Notes: generated by a model from the sequence alone, not told the origin. DNA of 7,499 bases from Alphaproteobacteria bacterium MarineAlpha10_Bin3 (GCA_002937525.1 PTKA01000056.1:1-7499), one strand, 5' to 3'; shown: positions 1 to 6,556, numbered from the stretch's first letter. A program made the numbers and translations.

Positions 1-259
1 TCCTCATCGTCTCTCAGGAGGGCAAAACCGCCTTCGCCGCCATATGGATCGCTGTGGAGTGAAACCAGGCCAATGGTGACTTTTTCAACGGGCTGTTAAG
101 GTTGTCGATATGGAGAAACTTCACGCTCTGCCTGAAGACATTATCCTCGATTGGTGGGGCCGCAAATGGCTCGGCCCGATCTACGCGCATTCGATTTCTC
201 TGGGGAATTTCGACGGCCTTTATATCCGCGCCAGCGGCGCGCGCGCGATCCCGGAATGA
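1..259 (+). pseudogene. C-terminal remnant of a SapC-family protein, reading frame apparently broken
   Basis: The frame open from 80 to the TGA at 257-259 encodes a segment containing VVDMEKLHALPED, then DWWGRKWLGPIYAHSISLGN. This resembles the C-terminal end of SapC-family proteins (VDEEKLNALPD, then a GWL-xx-IYAH-xx-SLG block), which normally run to well over 200 residues. Upstream the frame is closed by TGA at 77-79. Another frame from position 3 reads LIVSQEGKTAFAAIWIAVE and stops at 60-62. A SapC-like product could be joined across these only through at least two frame changes or a read-through plus a shift, for example near the TTAAG at 96-100. The fallback reading is a 49-residue ORF from ATG 110, which has an AAGG at 98-101. 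Its stop overlaps the next start as ATGA. SapC identity is by recalled family pattern. The 5' part lies outside the window, so pseudogene status is likely but not proven; sequencing indels could explain it. Confidence 0.42.
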
Positions 260-708
260 GGAATATCGTCATTGTGGGTCTGCTGCTCTTTGCGCCGCAG
301 GCCGCCCAGGCGCAACTGTCCGGGGTCCCGACACCGATCGCCGGCGATATTCTGATCGTGCAGGGCGTAACCGTGCATCTCTATGGAATCACCGCGCCGA
401 AACCGGACCAGCTTTGCCGGGCGAAAAACAAGCCGTATTCCTGCGGTCTGATCTCCAGGACGGCGTTGATGGATCTGGTTTTCGGCGGCACGGTTCGCTG
501 CCGGTTGCGCACGGAAACCAAGGCGGGCGTTCGCGAGGCGGATTGCGAATCCGGCGGGTTCGACATCGCGGCGAACATGGTTCATACCGGCTGGGCGGTC
601 GCCGACCCCCTGCTTGGAAGAAAACACGCCAAGAACCAGATGCGCGCCCGCAAGGCGGGACGTGGATTGTGGCGCGGCGAATTCTCCCTGCCCGGACGGG
701 ATAATTGA
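256..708 (+). CDS. Secreted SNase-fold (thermonuclease-like) protein, probably non-catalytic
   Basis: 150 residues. The start at 256 is chosen because it gives a clean signal peptide (MRN, hydrophobic IVIVGLLLF, then AQA before Q20) and overlaps the upstream stop as ATGA, suggesting translational coupling. Longer in-frame starts, such as 151, would read through the SapC-like frame. The mature part follows the short alphaproteobacterial thermonuclease pattern: AGDILIV strand, VHLYGITAP, a CRAKN...YSCG cysteine pair, an ALMDLVFGG helix, then a C-terminal FDIAANMVHTGWAVAD and ARKAGRGLWRGEF block. The fold is recognisable but the active site is not. Relative to staphylococcal nuclease, Asp19 becomes Ala, Arg35 becomes His, Asp40 becomes Thr, Glu43 becomes Lys, and the Arg87 region (usually DRYGR) reads TKAGV. 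Only Asp21 appears kept. It probably acts in the periplasm or outside the cell as a binding or structural protein. Family is fairly sure; role is unknown. Confidence 0.8.
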   Translation: MRNIVIVGLLLFAPQAAQAQLSGVPTPIAGDILIVQGVTVHLYGITAPKPDQLCRAKNKPYSCGLISRTALMDLVFGGTVRCRLRTETKAGVREADCESGGFDIAANMVHTGWAVADPLLGRKHAKNQMRARKAGRGLWRGEFSLPGRDN

Positions 709-735
709 GCGCGGCGCGAAAGGCGCACGCCGCGT
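709..735 (+). other. GC-rich intercistronic hairpin
   Basis: CGCGGCG at 710-716 pairs perfectly with CGCCGCG at 728-734 across an 11-base loop, with a possible extra G-T pair at 709/735. It starts immediately after the stop of the SNase-like gene and ends just before the Shine-Dalgarno sequence of the hydroxylase gene. No run of T follows, so it is not a standard intrinsic terminator. It may be a weak terminator, an mRNA-stability element, or chance in GC-rich DNA. Confidence 0.35.
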
Positions 736-755
736 AACTGGAAGGATGAAAAGAC

Positions 756-1406
756 ATGTTTCTACAGTTACCCGATGTCTTTAACGCCGAGGAATTGGCG
801 CTGATCGACGCCGCGATCGCCGATGGCAAATTCATCGACGGCGCGGCCAGCGCGGGCAGGAATAATCAGCAACTGGAGCGCCCCACCCAGGGCGATGACG
901 TGGACAAGGCAGTGATTCAGGCCCTGGTGCGCCACGACGTTATTCGCAGCGCCTGCCTTCCGACACGGGTCATGCGGCAAATCATCAACCGCTATGAAGC
1001 GGGCATGGATTATGGCTGGCATACCGACAATCCGTTGATGGCGGATGGCCGTCCGGTGCGCACCGATATCGCCGTGACCGTGTTCCTGAGCGATCCGGAC
1101 AGCTATGAGGGCGGCGGGTTGATGGTGAACACTGCTGGCGGTCAGGCGCTGTTTCGCTTGGCCCGCGGTCATGCGGTCCTGTACCCGGCTTCGGCCGTCC
1201 ATTGTGTGGAACCTGTAACCAAGGGGACGCGGCACGCCGTCGTGACGTGGATTCAGAGCATTGTCGCGGATCCGGCGCGCCGGGAATTGCTGCACGACCT
1301 TGACCGCGCATCGCGGATTATTCGTGAAAAGGCGCCGGCGTCGGATGAAGCCCGCCTGCTGATGAAATCGCACGCCAATCTGATGCGGATGTGGGCGACA
1401 TTGTAG
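756..1406 (+). CDS. ybiX: PKHD-type Fe(II)/2-oxoglutarate-dependent hydroxylase (YbiX/PiuC family)
   Basis: 216 residues, close to the usual ~225 for this family. A GGAAGG at 740-745 supports the start. The N-terminal part carries the family's NNQQ stretch (residues 36-39). The double-stranded beta-helix core has the iron ligands His89 and Asp91 (YGWHTDN) and His149 (LYPASAVHCVEPVTKG). Arg159 is the expected 2-oxoglutarate carboxylate ligand, followed by AVVTWIQS. The C-terminal helical tail (RRELLHDLD ... SHANLMRMW) also matches E. coli YbiX. The enzyme should couple 2-oxoglutarate decarboxylation to hydroxylation of an unidentified substrate in the cytoplasm. Relatives often sit beside TonB-dependent siderophore receptors (PiuA/Fiu), but none is visible here. 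It lies 24 bases ahead of the SDR gene and may share its transcript. All catalytic residues are present. Family very likely; substrate unknown. Confidence 0.93.
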   Translation: MFLQLPDVFNAEELALIDAAIADGKFIDGAASAGRNNQQLERPTQGDDVDKAVIQALVRHDVIRSACLPTRVMRQIINRYEAGMDYGWHTDNPLMADGRPVRTDIAVTVFLSDPDSYEGGGLMVNTAGGQALFRLARGHAVLYPASAVHCVEPVTKGTRHAVVTWIQSIVADPARRELLHDLDRASRIIREKAPASDEARLLMKSHANLMRMWATL

Positions 1407-1430
1407 AACCGTTGAGCGGGAGAAATTTGC

Positions 1431-2222
1431 ATGGAAGTACGAATGGATGGCCGGACCGCGTTGATCACCGGCGGCAGTCTGGGGCTGGGCCACGCAGTCG
1501 GGCTCCGCTTCGCCGAATCCGGCGCCAATGTCGCCCTGATCGGACGGCGGGCGGAAGTGCTGGCGGAGGCCGAAGCCGAACTCAGGGCGGCGGTCGGCGG
1601 GAACAGCGGCAAGATCGCGTCCTTTGCGTGCGACGTGCGCGAAGCGGATCAAATCGAAGCGATGCATCAATCGGTCGTCGATACGCTGGGCCCGGTCGAT
1701 ATCCTGGTCAACAATGCCGGCACGTCGGTCCGTGGCCCCTTCGAGACCATCACCGACGAGATGTGGCAGGCCGATCTCGATCTCAAGCTGTTCGCGTCGA
1801 TCCGGTTGTGCAGGCTGGTGTTGCCCGGAATGAAGCAACGCAAATGGGGCCGGATCATCAACACGCTCAATCTTGGCGCCAAGGTGCCGCCGGCGGAGGG
1901 TGCGCCGACGGCGGTATCGCGCGCCGCCGGCCTGGCTTTGACCAAGATATTGGCCGCGGAGGGCGCGCCTTATAACGTGTTGGTGAACGGGTTGATGGTC
2001 GGTAATATCCGCAGCGATCAATGGGTCCAGCGTCACGCCGGTCTCGATACCGATCAGACGTTGGAGGAATTCTACGCCAATATGGGCAAGGCGATCCCGA
2101 TGGGGCGGCTCGGCACGGCCGAGGAATTCGCCAATATCGCGTGCTTCCTTGCTTCCGAACAGGGCTCCTATATTACCGGCGTGGCGATCAACGTCGATGG
2201 CGGCAAGAGCCCCGTCGTCTGA
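1431..2222 (+). CDS. SDR-family protein lacking the Ser-Tyr-Lys catalytic triad
   Basis: 263 residues, normal for classical short-chain dehydrogenases. GGGAGA at 1418-1423 supports the start; an in-frame ATG at 1443 is a possible alternative. The Rossmann fold is intact: TGGSLGLG at 13-20 binds the nucleotide, CDVR lies at 67-70, NNAG at 94-97, and a C-terminal YITGVAINVDGG block follows. The active site is altered. Aligned with FabG, the catalytic Ser is Asn147 (INTLNLGA), Tyr is Thr160 and Lys is Arg164 (GAPTAVSRAAG), and the usual active-site Asn is Lys118 (LDLKLF). Divergent SDRs with a PTxVSRAAG segment and a LVNGLMVGxIRSDQW-like loop exist in alphaproteobacteria, so this is probably a subfamily trait rather than a recent mutation. 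It should bind NAD(P) or a similar ligand but may not perform normal alcohol/ketone redox. It opens the compact run ending with the amidase. Confidence 0.88.
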   Translation: MEVRMDGRTALITGGSLGLGHAVGLRFAESGANVALIGRRAEVLAEAEAELRAAVGGNSGKIASFACDVREADQIEAMHQSVVDTLGPVDILVNNAGTSVRGPFETITDEMWQADLDLKLFASIRLCRLVLPGMKQRKWGRIINTLNLGAKVPPAEGAPTAVSRAAGLALTKILAAEGAPYNVLVNGLMVGNIRSDQWVQRHAGLDTDQTLEEFYANMGKAIPMGRLGTAEEFANIACFLASEQGSYITGVAINVDGGKSPVV

Positions 2223-2242
2223 TACATTTATGGTTTTGCAAG

Positions 2243-2248
2243 AAGGGA
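2243..2248 (+). promoter_or_regulatory. Ribosome binding site fixing the start of the histidine phosphatase
   Basis: AAGGGA lies eight bases before ATG 2257. The earlier in-frame ATGs at 2149 and 2230 lack a comparable site, and 2149 would run deep into the SDR gene. This favours 2257. Confidence 0.6.
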
Positions 2249-2256
2249 TTTTTTGC

Positions 2257-2859
2257 ATGGATACGCCGGCCTGGCATCGCCAGATGCAGGAAATTACGGC
2301 CCAGGCGGGTGGGTTGTCGACGGTTTCGGACCGGTTCTATTTTCTGCGTCATGGCGAGACCGAACTCAATCACCGGCGCATCATCCAGACCCAGCGCGGC
2401 GTGACCCTGAACGATACCGGGCGCGGCCAGGCGCGTCAGGCGGCCGCCGTGTTGGCGGCGGTCGAATTCAGCGAAATTCATGCCAGCGATCTGGAACGGG
2501 CCTGGGAAACTGCGGAAATCGTCAATGCGGCCTGCCGCAAGCCGATTCACCAGGTGCCCGCCTTGCATGAGCGCGATTGGGGCGACTGGTGCGGCCAGTC
2601 GAATATCGACCTTAACTGGGCCGGCAGCCCGGATAACGGCGAAACCCTGGCGCAATTCACCCTGCGGACCCTGCACGGACTGAACGACGTGCTGCGCCAT
2701 GGCGAAATTCTGATCGTCGCCCATGGCGGCAGCTACGCGGTGTTGCTGGCGGCAATCGGCCTGTCGATCGATGGCGGCCCGGTGGTCAAGAATGCGACAC
2801 CGATGCGCCTCACAAAGGATGGCACCGGCCCCGCGGGCTGGGCGCCTTCGATGGTTTAG
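2257..2859 (+). CDS. Histidine phosphatase superfamily protein (phosphoglycerate-mutase-like)
   Basis: 200 residues. The hallmark LRHGETELN motif supplies Arg31, the nucleophile His32 and Gly33-Glu34. Arg81 (SDLERAWETA) is the second phosphate-binding Arg, Glu105 (LHERDWGDW) the likely proton donor, and His156 (VAHGGSY) the second catalytic His. The complete set implies an active phosphatase working through a phosphohistidine. About 25 extra residues precede the first strand, longer than the usual few, with no signal peptide visible. It sits 34 bases after the SDR gene and 2 bases before the cupin. Members include alpha-ribazole phosphatase, sugar phosphatases and mutases; motifs alone do not choose between them, and mutase activity is less likely than a small-molecule phosphatase. 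The operon context suggests removal of phosphate from a pathway intermediate, which is inference. Confidence 0.9.
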   Translation: MDTPAWHRQMQEITAQAGGLSTVSDRFYFLRHGETELNHRRIIQTQRGVTLNDTGRGQARQAAAVLAAVEFSEIHASDLERAWETAEIVNAACRKPIHQVPALHERDWGDWCGQSNIDLNWAGSPDNGETLAQFTLRTLHGLNDVLRHGEILIVAHGGSYAVLLAAIGLSIDGGPVVKNATPMRLTKDGTGPAGWAPSMV

Positions 2860-2861
2860 CC

Positions 2862-3386
2862 ATGGCAACCACGACAAAGGGGGCCACAATCGTCGTCCAG
2901 CCCGGCGAAGGGCGAAGTTTCTGGCAGCCGGTCCCGGCCAACGGGTATGCCGAACTGCATGTCTCGAAAGCCTGCGACCCCAGGATCGACGGCTTTTCCA
3001 GCGGCATCCAGGTCATCGCGCCCGGCGGCTATATCCGCGAACACCAGCACGGCGTGGAACAGGAATTACTGTTCTTTTTCGAGGGCAGCGGAAAGGTGCT
3101 GGTCGACGGCGTCGAACATCGCGTGCGGCCCGGCACGACCGTCTATGCGGGACCCGGAAACGCCCACAAAATTATCAACGACACCGACCGCGATCTGAAG
3201 ATGATGTGGGTTTTGATGCCGGGCGGGCTGGAAGAATTCTTCCAGGCGATCGGCCGCGAGCGAGTGCCCGGCGAGCCGGCGCCGGCACCCTTTCCGCGCC
3301 CCGCCAATGTCGCGGAAATCGAAGCCCGGACCGTATTCGCCAATTCCGGCGATGCAGACAAAAAGGCAACCGACCATGAGCAATGA
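2862..3386 (+). CDS. Single-domain cupin protein, metal site intact
   Basis: 174 residues with one cupin_2 barrel at about 45-120. Motif 1 is complete: Gly55, His61, His63, Glu68 and Gly75 (GGYIREHQHGVEQELLFFFEG). Motif 2 has Gly91, Gly99, His102 and Asn106. The three His and one Glu predict a bound divalent metal such as Fe, Mn or Ni. A C-terminal tail of about 55 residues (PGGLEEFFQAIGRERVPGEP onwards) is rich in Pro and charged residues and is common in cytoplasmic cupins with a GGLEEFF segment. No obvious Shine-Dalgarno sequence precedes it. The phosphatase stop is only 2 bases upstream, so translation is probably coupled. The 3' end overlaps the amidase start by 11 bases. Possible roles are a dioxygenase, an isomerase or a small-ligand-binding protein; the sequence does not decide. 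Cupin identity is firm. Confidence 0.9.
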   Translation: MATTTKGATIVVQPGEGRSFWQPVPANGYAELHVSKACDPRIDGFSSGIQVIAPGGYIREHQHGVEQELLFFFEGSGKVLVDGVEHRVRPGTTVYAGPGNAHKIINDTDRDLKMMWVLMPGGLEEFFQAIGRERVPGEPAPAPFPRPANVAEIEARTVFANSGDADKKATDHEQ

Positions 3387-4773
3387 CCTCGCCTTCGAAC
3401 CGGTTCACGCGCTATCCACGCGGATTGCATCCGGGGCGCTGTCGCCGGTCGATCTGATGGACTGCCTGCTGGAACGCATCGCCGCGCATGATGAAAAACT
3501 GCACGCCTTCGTGACCGTCTATGGCGACGATGCGCGAATGGCGGCCAAAGCGGCGGCCAAGGCGGTGCGTTCGCGCCATGGCGTCGGGCCGCTGCATGGC
3601 GTGCCAATTGCGCTGAAGGACATCATCGATCTGGAAGGCCGGATTACCACCGGGGGATCGCTTCCGTGGAAAGACCGGGTGTCGCCGGTCACCGCGACCC
3701 TGGCGCGGCGCCTGATCGCGGCTGGCATGATCGTGATCGGCAAGACCCATTCGGTTGAATTCGCCATGGGCGGATGGGGCACCAACCAACATATGGGGAC
3801 GCCGTGGAACCCCTGGGACAGCGCCGTGCACCGCACGCCGGGCGGTTCCAGCGCCGGGTCCGGGGTGTCGGTCGCGGCGGGCCTGGTGCCGTGGGCGATT
3901 GGCACCGATACCGGTGGGTCGGTGCGGCTGCCCGCGGCTTGGTGCGGGTTGGTCGGGTTGAAGACCACGATTGGCCGGATCAGTACCTATGGCGTGCTGC
4001 CGCTGGCCGCCACCCTCGATACGCCGGGGCCGATGACCCGCTCGGTCGAGGATGCGGCTTTGCTGTACAACGCGATGCAGGGTCCCGATCCGCTCGATAA
4101 AGCGACGCGGGGCGTGGCGTTCGCGGACCCGCTGCCGCACATGAAGCGCGGCATCGCCGGGCTGAAACTGGCCGTCATGCCGGCCAATGAGCGCGAGGGC
4201 GTCGATTCCGAGGTGCTGGCCGCCTTCGATGCGTCTCTGGAGGCGCTGCGGGCGCTGGGCGCGTCGGTGGGTGAAATCTCGCTGCCCCGTGTCTTCGCCA
4301 GTCTGGGTGGGATGACCGGGCGGATCATTGGCGCCGAAGGCTATCTGGAGGTTGGCGACCGGGTCGATGACATGGATTTGCAGATCGACGAGGCGGTGCG
4401 GCCGCGTATCTGGATCGGGCGCGATCTGTCGGCGCGCGACTACCTGGAAACCCTGCGCAAACGCGAGACGGTGAAACTTGAATTCGATGCGGCCCTGGCC
4501 GGCTATGACGCGCTGCTGACCCCGACCGTCGCCACGCCTGCGGTCCCGGTCGATTCCATCGACCAGTCGACCACGCCGGCAGGCTTCACCCGGGCGGTGA
4601 ACCTGCTGGACCGCTGCGCATTGTCGATCCCCAACGGCTTTACCGCCGGGGGGTTGCCGCTCTCCTTGCATATTGTCTGCGACGCCTATGACGAGGCCAT
4701 GGCGCTGCGGATCGGCTGGGCCTATGAACAGGCAACCGATTGGGGCCAGCGGCGGCCGCCGGCCTACGGGTAG
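3376..4773 (+). CDS. Amidase-signature family hydrolase
   Basis: 465 residues, typical of the family. The start at 3376 has AAAGG at 3362-3366 and overlaps the cupin by 11 bases; ATGs at 3307 and 3352 lie further inside the cupin without a good site. The Ser-cisSer-Lys triad is complete: Lys81 (GVPIALKDIID), cis-Ser158 (TPGGSSAGSG) and nucleophile Ser182 (GTDTGGSVRLPA), with the usual 24-residue spacing between the serines. The rest follows the fold: PLHGVPIALKD, GKTHSVEFAMG, TPGPMTRSVEDAALL, and late LLTPTVATPAVP. It hydrolyses a C-N amide bond. It resembles GatA in the core, but no gatB or gatC is near and the neighbours are catabolic, so a stand-alone amidase acting on a small amide is more likely than tRNA amidotransferase. 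Substrate is unknown. It ends the + strand run and overlaps the convergent LLM gene by 10 bases. Confidence 0.94.
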   Translation: MSNDLAFEPVHALSTRIASGALSPVDLMDCLLERIAAHDEKLHAFVTVYGDDARMAAKAAAKAVRSRHGVGPLHGVPIALKDIIDLEGRITTGGSLPWKDRVSPVTATLARRLIAAGMIVIGKTHSVEFAMGGWGTNQHMGTPWNPWDSAVHRTPGGSSAGSGVSVAAGLVPWAIGTDTGGSVRLPAAWCGLVGLKTTIGRISTYGVLPLAATLDTPGPMTRSVEDAALLYNAMQGPDPLDKATRGVAFADPLPHMKRGIAGLKLAVMPANEREGVDSEVLAAFDASLEALRALGASVGEISLPRVFASLGGMTGRIIGAEGYLEVGDRVDDMDLQIDEAVRPRIWIGRDLSARDYLETLRKRETVKLEFDAALAGYDALLTPTVATPAVPVDSIDQSTTPAGFTRAVNLLDRCALSIPNGFTAGGLPLSLHIVCDAYDEAMALRIGWAYEQATDWGQRRPPAYG

Positions 4774-5630
4774 GTTTGGCGGAACTTTCGCAGCGTTTCG
4801 ATATGCTGGTCGATTGAGTCCAGTCCGGACGCCATCGTGCGCACCGTAAGGTGCGTAGCACCCATCGCCTTCCAGGCGTCCGCCTCGGCGGCCCAGGCCT
4901 GCGGCCCGGTGTCGCCGGTCATGACGGTGACGTCGATGCCAAGCGCGTCGCCATCGCGCCCGGCGGCGTTGGCGGCTTCGCGGAAGATATCGAAATGAGC
5001 CTGCGATTGCGCCGGCGGCACGCGCGGATTGGCCAGCCAGCCATCGGCGATACGCCCCGCGCGCTCGATCGCCGGCTCGATGAAGGCGCCGATCCACACC
5101 GGTATCGGGCGCTGCACCGGCAGGGGATTGATCCCGCTATCCTCGATATTGTGCCATTCGCCCTTGAAGGTGACCAACTCGTTGGTCCACAGCTTCCGCA
5201 TCACGTCGATCTGTTCCCCGACCCGCCGGCCGCGATTGTGGAAGTTCTGATCCATGGCGTCGAATTCCAGCTTGTTCCAGCCGATGCCGACGCCAAGCCG
5301 CAACCGCCCGCCACTCAACAGGTCCAGCTCCGCCGCCTGCTTGGCGACCAGGACGGTGGCGCGTTGCGGCAGGATCAGGATCGCGGTGCATAACTCGATC
5401 CGCGTGGTCAGCGCCGCCAGATAGGCATAGAAGATCAACGGCTCATGGAACATGTTGGCACGGGTGTAGAACGACCGCCAGTCGTCCGCCACCGCCGTGC
5501 CCGATTGCAGGACATGGTCGATCAAAGTCAAATGCTCGTAGCCCATTTCCTCGATTGCTTGGGCGAAGTCGCGGATCGCGACCGGGTCGGTGCCGATTTC
5601 GGTGGTCGGAATTGAAATGCCGATTTGCAT
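4764..5630 (-). CDS. LLM-class (luciferase-like, F420-type) oxidoreductase
   Basis: 288 residues, one TIM-barrel domain of the bacterial luciferase-like family. GAGGG six bases upstream (5637-5641 on the complementary strand) supports the start. Landmark segments are MQIGISIPTT at the first strand, IDHV at 37-40, ILPQRATVLVAKQAAELD at 86-103, LSGGRLRLGVGIGWNKLEF at 105-123, RGRRVGEQIDVMRKLW at 133-148, and PVWIGAFIEPAIERAGRIADGW at 177-198. These match the TIGR03619-like set usually called F420-dependent. Whether it uses F420 or reduced FMN cannot be told from the sequence. The flavin-reductase-like gene about 0.9 kb away on the other strand could supply FMNH2. Expected chemistry is oxygenation or hydride transfer on a small molecule. 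It overlaps the amidase tail to tail and faces the SDR gene at 5711 across a divergent gap. Confidence 0.92.
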   Translation of the reverse strand: MQIGISIPTTEIGTDPVAIRDFAQAIEEMGYEHLTLIDHVLQSGTAVADDWRSFYTRANMFHEPLIFYAYLAALTTRIELCTAILILPQRATVLVAKQAAELDLLSGGRLRLGVGIGWNKLEFDAMDQNFHNRGRRVGEQIDVMRKLWTNELVTFKGEWHNIEDSGINPLPVQRPIPVWIGAFIEPAIERAGRIADGWLANPRVPPAQSQAHFDIFREAANAAGRDGDALGIDVTVMTGDTGPQAWAAEADAWKAMGATHLTVRTMASGLDSIDQHIETLRKFRQTYP

Positions 5631-5710
5631 GTTTTGCCCTCTTGCGTATTAGGGGCGTGATCCTGTCGAATGTTGTATGCCATTGCAAGGCAACCACCTG
5701 GGGGATGGAA
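5631..5710. promoter_or_regulatory. Divergent intergenic region with a possible operator
   Basis: These 80 bases separate the LLM gene (-) from the SDR gene (+) and must hold promoters for at least one direction. An imperfect inverted repeat TTGTATGCCATTGCAA spans 5673-5688; its outer TTG/CAA arms are symmetric and its centre is not. It could bind a dimeric regulator. On the - strand a TAATAC-like -10 hexamer lies over 5646-5651 with no good -35. No regulator gene is in the window. The assignment is weak. Confidence 0.3.
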
Positions 5711-6466
5711 ATGGGTACGCTGCTTTCGGGACATATTGCGGTCGTGACGGGGGCCGCGTCCGGCATCGGGCGTGCGATTGCGCGGGGCTACGCCGATGAA
5801 GGGGCTCGCGTGGTCGCCGCCGACGTGAACGCGCAAGGTGCGGCGCAAACCGCAGCCATGATCGACGAGGCCGGCGGAAATGCGCGCGCCATGACGCTCG
5901 ATGTCACCGACCGGGCCAACTGCGCCGCCGTCGCGGCAGAGGTCGCGCGCGATATCGGGCCGATATCTATCCTGGTCAACAATGCCGGAATCGTCCGCCG
6001 CAACCCGATCTCCGCGCCGGACGCAGATGCGGATTGGGACGCGATCATCGCCGTCAACACCAACGGCCCCTACAACGTGACCAGGGCGTTTCTTGAACCC
6101 CTCAAGGCGACCAAGGGGCGGATCGTCAATATCGGGTCGATCCAATCGCATATCCACACCATGAACGCGGCCGCCTATACGGTTTCCAAGCATGGTGTGC
6201 TGGGTTTCACCAGGGCCATGGCGGCGGAACTCGGCCCCGACGGGATACGGGTGAACGCCATCGGCCCCGGCCTGATCCGTACGCCGCTGAACGCGCAAAA
6301 CCGCGCCAACACCGATATGGAAGCGCGCTTTATGCTCACGACGCCGCTCGGCCGCCCCGGCGAGGTGGAGGATATCGCCGGCCCGGCGATTTTCCTCGCC
6401 TCCGATCTGTCGGCCTATGTCACCGGCGTGTTGATTGCAGTCGATGGCGGCTTTCTGACCCGTTGA
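5711..6466 (+). CDS. Canonical short-chain dehydrogenase/reductase (classical SDR)
   Basis: 251 residues. The start at 5711 is preferred because GGGGA at 5701-5705 lies five bases upstream; ATG 5705 would add two residues but has no properly spaced site. The Rossmann motif TGAASGIG is at 13-20, and Asp38 after the second strand suggests NAD rather than NADP. NNAG is at 90-93 and the active-site Asn at 116 (VNTNGPY). Catalytic Ser143 (NIGSIQS), Tyr156 and Lys160 (YTVSK) are all in place, with IGPGLIRTPL and a C-terminal YVTGVLIAVDGG. It should oxidise an alcohol or reduce a ketone; relatives include gluconate 5-dehydrogenase and FabG-like enzymes, so substrate is open. It contrasts with the triad-less SDR at 1431-2222. 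It is divergent from the LLM gene, and the flavin-reductase-like gene follows after 90 bases. Confidence 0.94.
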   Translation: MGTLLSGHIAVVTGAASGIGRAIARGYADEGARVVAADVNAQGAAQTAAMIDEAGGNARAMTLDVTDRANCAAVAAEVARDIGPISILVNNAGIVRRNPISAPDADADWDAIIAVNTNGPYNVTRAFLEPLKATKGRIVNIGSIQSHIHTMNAAAYTVSKHGVLGFTRAMAAELGPDGIRVNAIGPGLIRTPLNAQNRANTDMEARFMLTTPLGRPGEVEDIAGPAIFLASDLSAYVTGVLIAVDGGFLTR

Positions 6467-6478
6467 TGCCGGCACCAG

Positions 6479-6516
6479 TTTTGAGAAGCGCGCCAGCCGG
6501 AGATAATTTGTATGAT
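6479..6516 (+). promoter_or_regulatory. Candidate sigma-70-type promoter before the flavin-reductase-like gene
   Basis: The gap 6467-6556 contains an AT-rich patch unlike its surroundings. TTGAGA at 6481-6486 is followed after 15 bases by GATAAT at 6502-6507, close to -35 and -10 consensus although the spacer is short. TATGAT at 6511-6516 is a second possible -10. This would let the gene be transcribed apart from the SDR. No intrinsic terminator was seen after the SDR stop. Confidence 0.35.
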
Positions 6517-6556
6517 ATTTTTTCCAATCTGTTAAACGCCGAGATCCGGATCGCCC

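Noticed and set aside
151..255. N-terminal extension of the SNase-like gene from ATG 151
   Set aside because: The extension would bury the signal peptide 35 residues inside the protein and uses the DNA that encodes the SapC-like segment in another frame.
102..704. 200-residue + strand frame overlapping the SNase-like gene
   Set aside because: It has no signal peptide or domain, has Arg/Gly-rich shadow composition, and conflicts with both the SapC-like and SNase-like frames.
768..2258. 496-residue open frame on the - strand
   Set aside because: It lies antisense to the hydroxylase and SDR genes, both of which carry complete family motifs; the translation is rich in Arg, His and Asp with no recognisable domain, as expected for a shadow in GC-rich DNA.
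3376..4773. GatA subunit of the tRNA amidotransferase
   Set aside because: The amidase core motifs are shared by the whole family, no gatB/gatC neighbours are visible, and the context is a catabolic-looking run.
3412..5097. 561-residue open frame on the - strand
   Set aside because: It is antisense to the amidase and overlaps the LLM gene in another frame; it has low-complexity Arg/Gly/His composition and no domain.
6470..6500. CCGGC/GCCGG inverted repeat after the second SDR as a terminator
   Set aside because: The stem is only 5 bp with a loop of about 20 bases, and the T-rich stretch is too far downstream for an intrinsic terminator.
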